Below are positions 63,419-64,000 of a stretch of 64,000 nt of DNA, one piece after another. Under the pieces are notes generated by a model, which saw nothing but the letters and a program-made list of their open reading frames with translations, had not been told where the DNA came from and did not search any database. The stretch covers positions 62,001 to 126,000 of the forward strand of contig NW_024882753.1 of NCBI RefSeq assembly GCF_019059575.1, written 5' to 3'. Within the stretch, counting starts at the first letter, position 1, and every line of letters begins with the position of its first letter. The stretch is from Amphibalanus amphitrite. Its lineage: Eukaryota; Arthropoda; Thecostraca; Balanomorpha; Balanidae. The translations under genes and the position numbers were made by a program.

Positions 63419-64000
63419 GTCAGTTTTCACACTCTGGTAGACCCAGCTACAGCCTTCACTTTGATGAAAGCTGGGTTTCTGCCACCCGACGTGGGGTAGT
63501 CATATTTAGGTACATGTCAATTAAAGGAAATAGTTCACTTTTTAACATGGGTTTTGAACTGGAATAGCAGTTCCGTAGCTTGGGCTGAGACGAGCATAAA
63601 TCAGGAGCTTTTACAGCCCAACGATCACCCTAGGCAAAGATATTCTATTTCTCGTCCCGGAAAAGGTGTCTTGCGTTGAGGATGTGTGCCTTGCATATAT
63701 TTCCATCCAGTATGAAAAGAGCATGGGTCCCGAAAATTCTTCAGAAACTAGAGAAATTATCTACGAGAACTCTAGAGAAATTCTCGTACTGATCAATTAG
63801 GACATTCAGGGGAACATTATCAGATCGAGCAGATCGCCCAAATGCCGGTGGCTGCGATAATTTCTCTGTTTCTGAAGAATTTTCGGGACCCATGCTCTTT
63901 TCATACTGGATCGCGTGTGCCTTACAGAAACTGAAAAGTTCTTCCTATATCAAAATATAGAAAAAAAATCTTTTGTTATAAAAAGGTTTTATTTTCTTTG
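63419..64000. repeat. Intronic repeats with a 43-bp-arm palindrome
   Basis: 63706-63748 and 63868-63910 are perfect inverted repeats (starting TCCAGTATGAAAAGAGCATG). With one bulge the pairing extends inward to about 63762/63855. The upstream part (63522-63580) resembles the end of the AGGAAAAG-type MITE at 54649. The window ends before the next exon of the gene. Confidence 0.8.

Overview
The window is animal nuclear DNA. Genes are split by GT-AG introns, coding exons are GC-rich, and tRNA genes are of eukaryotic type. One conserved gene aligns in phase across 36 exons with metazoan DNAJC13/RME-8. Secreted Gly/Tyr-rich peptide genes with a TATA box and a TCAGT initiator suggest an arthropod. 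I favour a crustacean, possibly a barnacle-like one, but that is inference only.

Layout. (1) About 1.46-24.2 kb, plus strand: the C-terminal ~1,885 codons of DNAJC13/RME-8, the endosomal J-domain co-chaperone. The first ~350-370 residues lie upstream of the window. Five tRNA genes (Glu-CTC, Ala-AGC, three identical Val-AAC) lie in or next to its introns. A 2.3-kb inverted-repeat element fills much of the intron before exon 27. (2) 25.6-33.6 kb: one ~8-kb non-autonomous hAT-like insertion with a perfect 8-bp target duplication. It contains a second hAT-like element with its own 8-bp duplication, a piggyBac-like MITE, an inverted pair of another repeat, two minisatellites and a run of perfect hairpins. 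(3) 35.7-38.8 kb, plus strand: a six-exon FAM122/PABIR gene (PP2A-B55 regulator family) with a long Gly/Pro-rich C-terminus. (4) 44.4-53.3 kb: three paralogous two-exon genes (+, -, +) for secreted Gly/Tyr/Arg-rich peptides. The middle one is broken by a 297-bp CACTA-like MITE in exon 2. Three TTAA-flanked MITEs lie among them, two sharing a single TTAA. (5) 54.5-56.8 kb: a nested stack of small transposons. (6) 58.9 kb to beyond the edge, plus strand: a secreted protein gene of unknown function with two furin-type sites. One intron holds an ~890-bp (GA)n tract.

Two patterns recur. Short tandem duplications straddle or abut 3' splice sites in at least three introns, probably four, leaving decoy acceptors just upstream of the real one. 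The TTAA-flanked MITEs are packed with AGGTCA/TGACCT hexamers, the nuclear-receptor half-site. I see no viral, CRISPR or prokaryotic feature.
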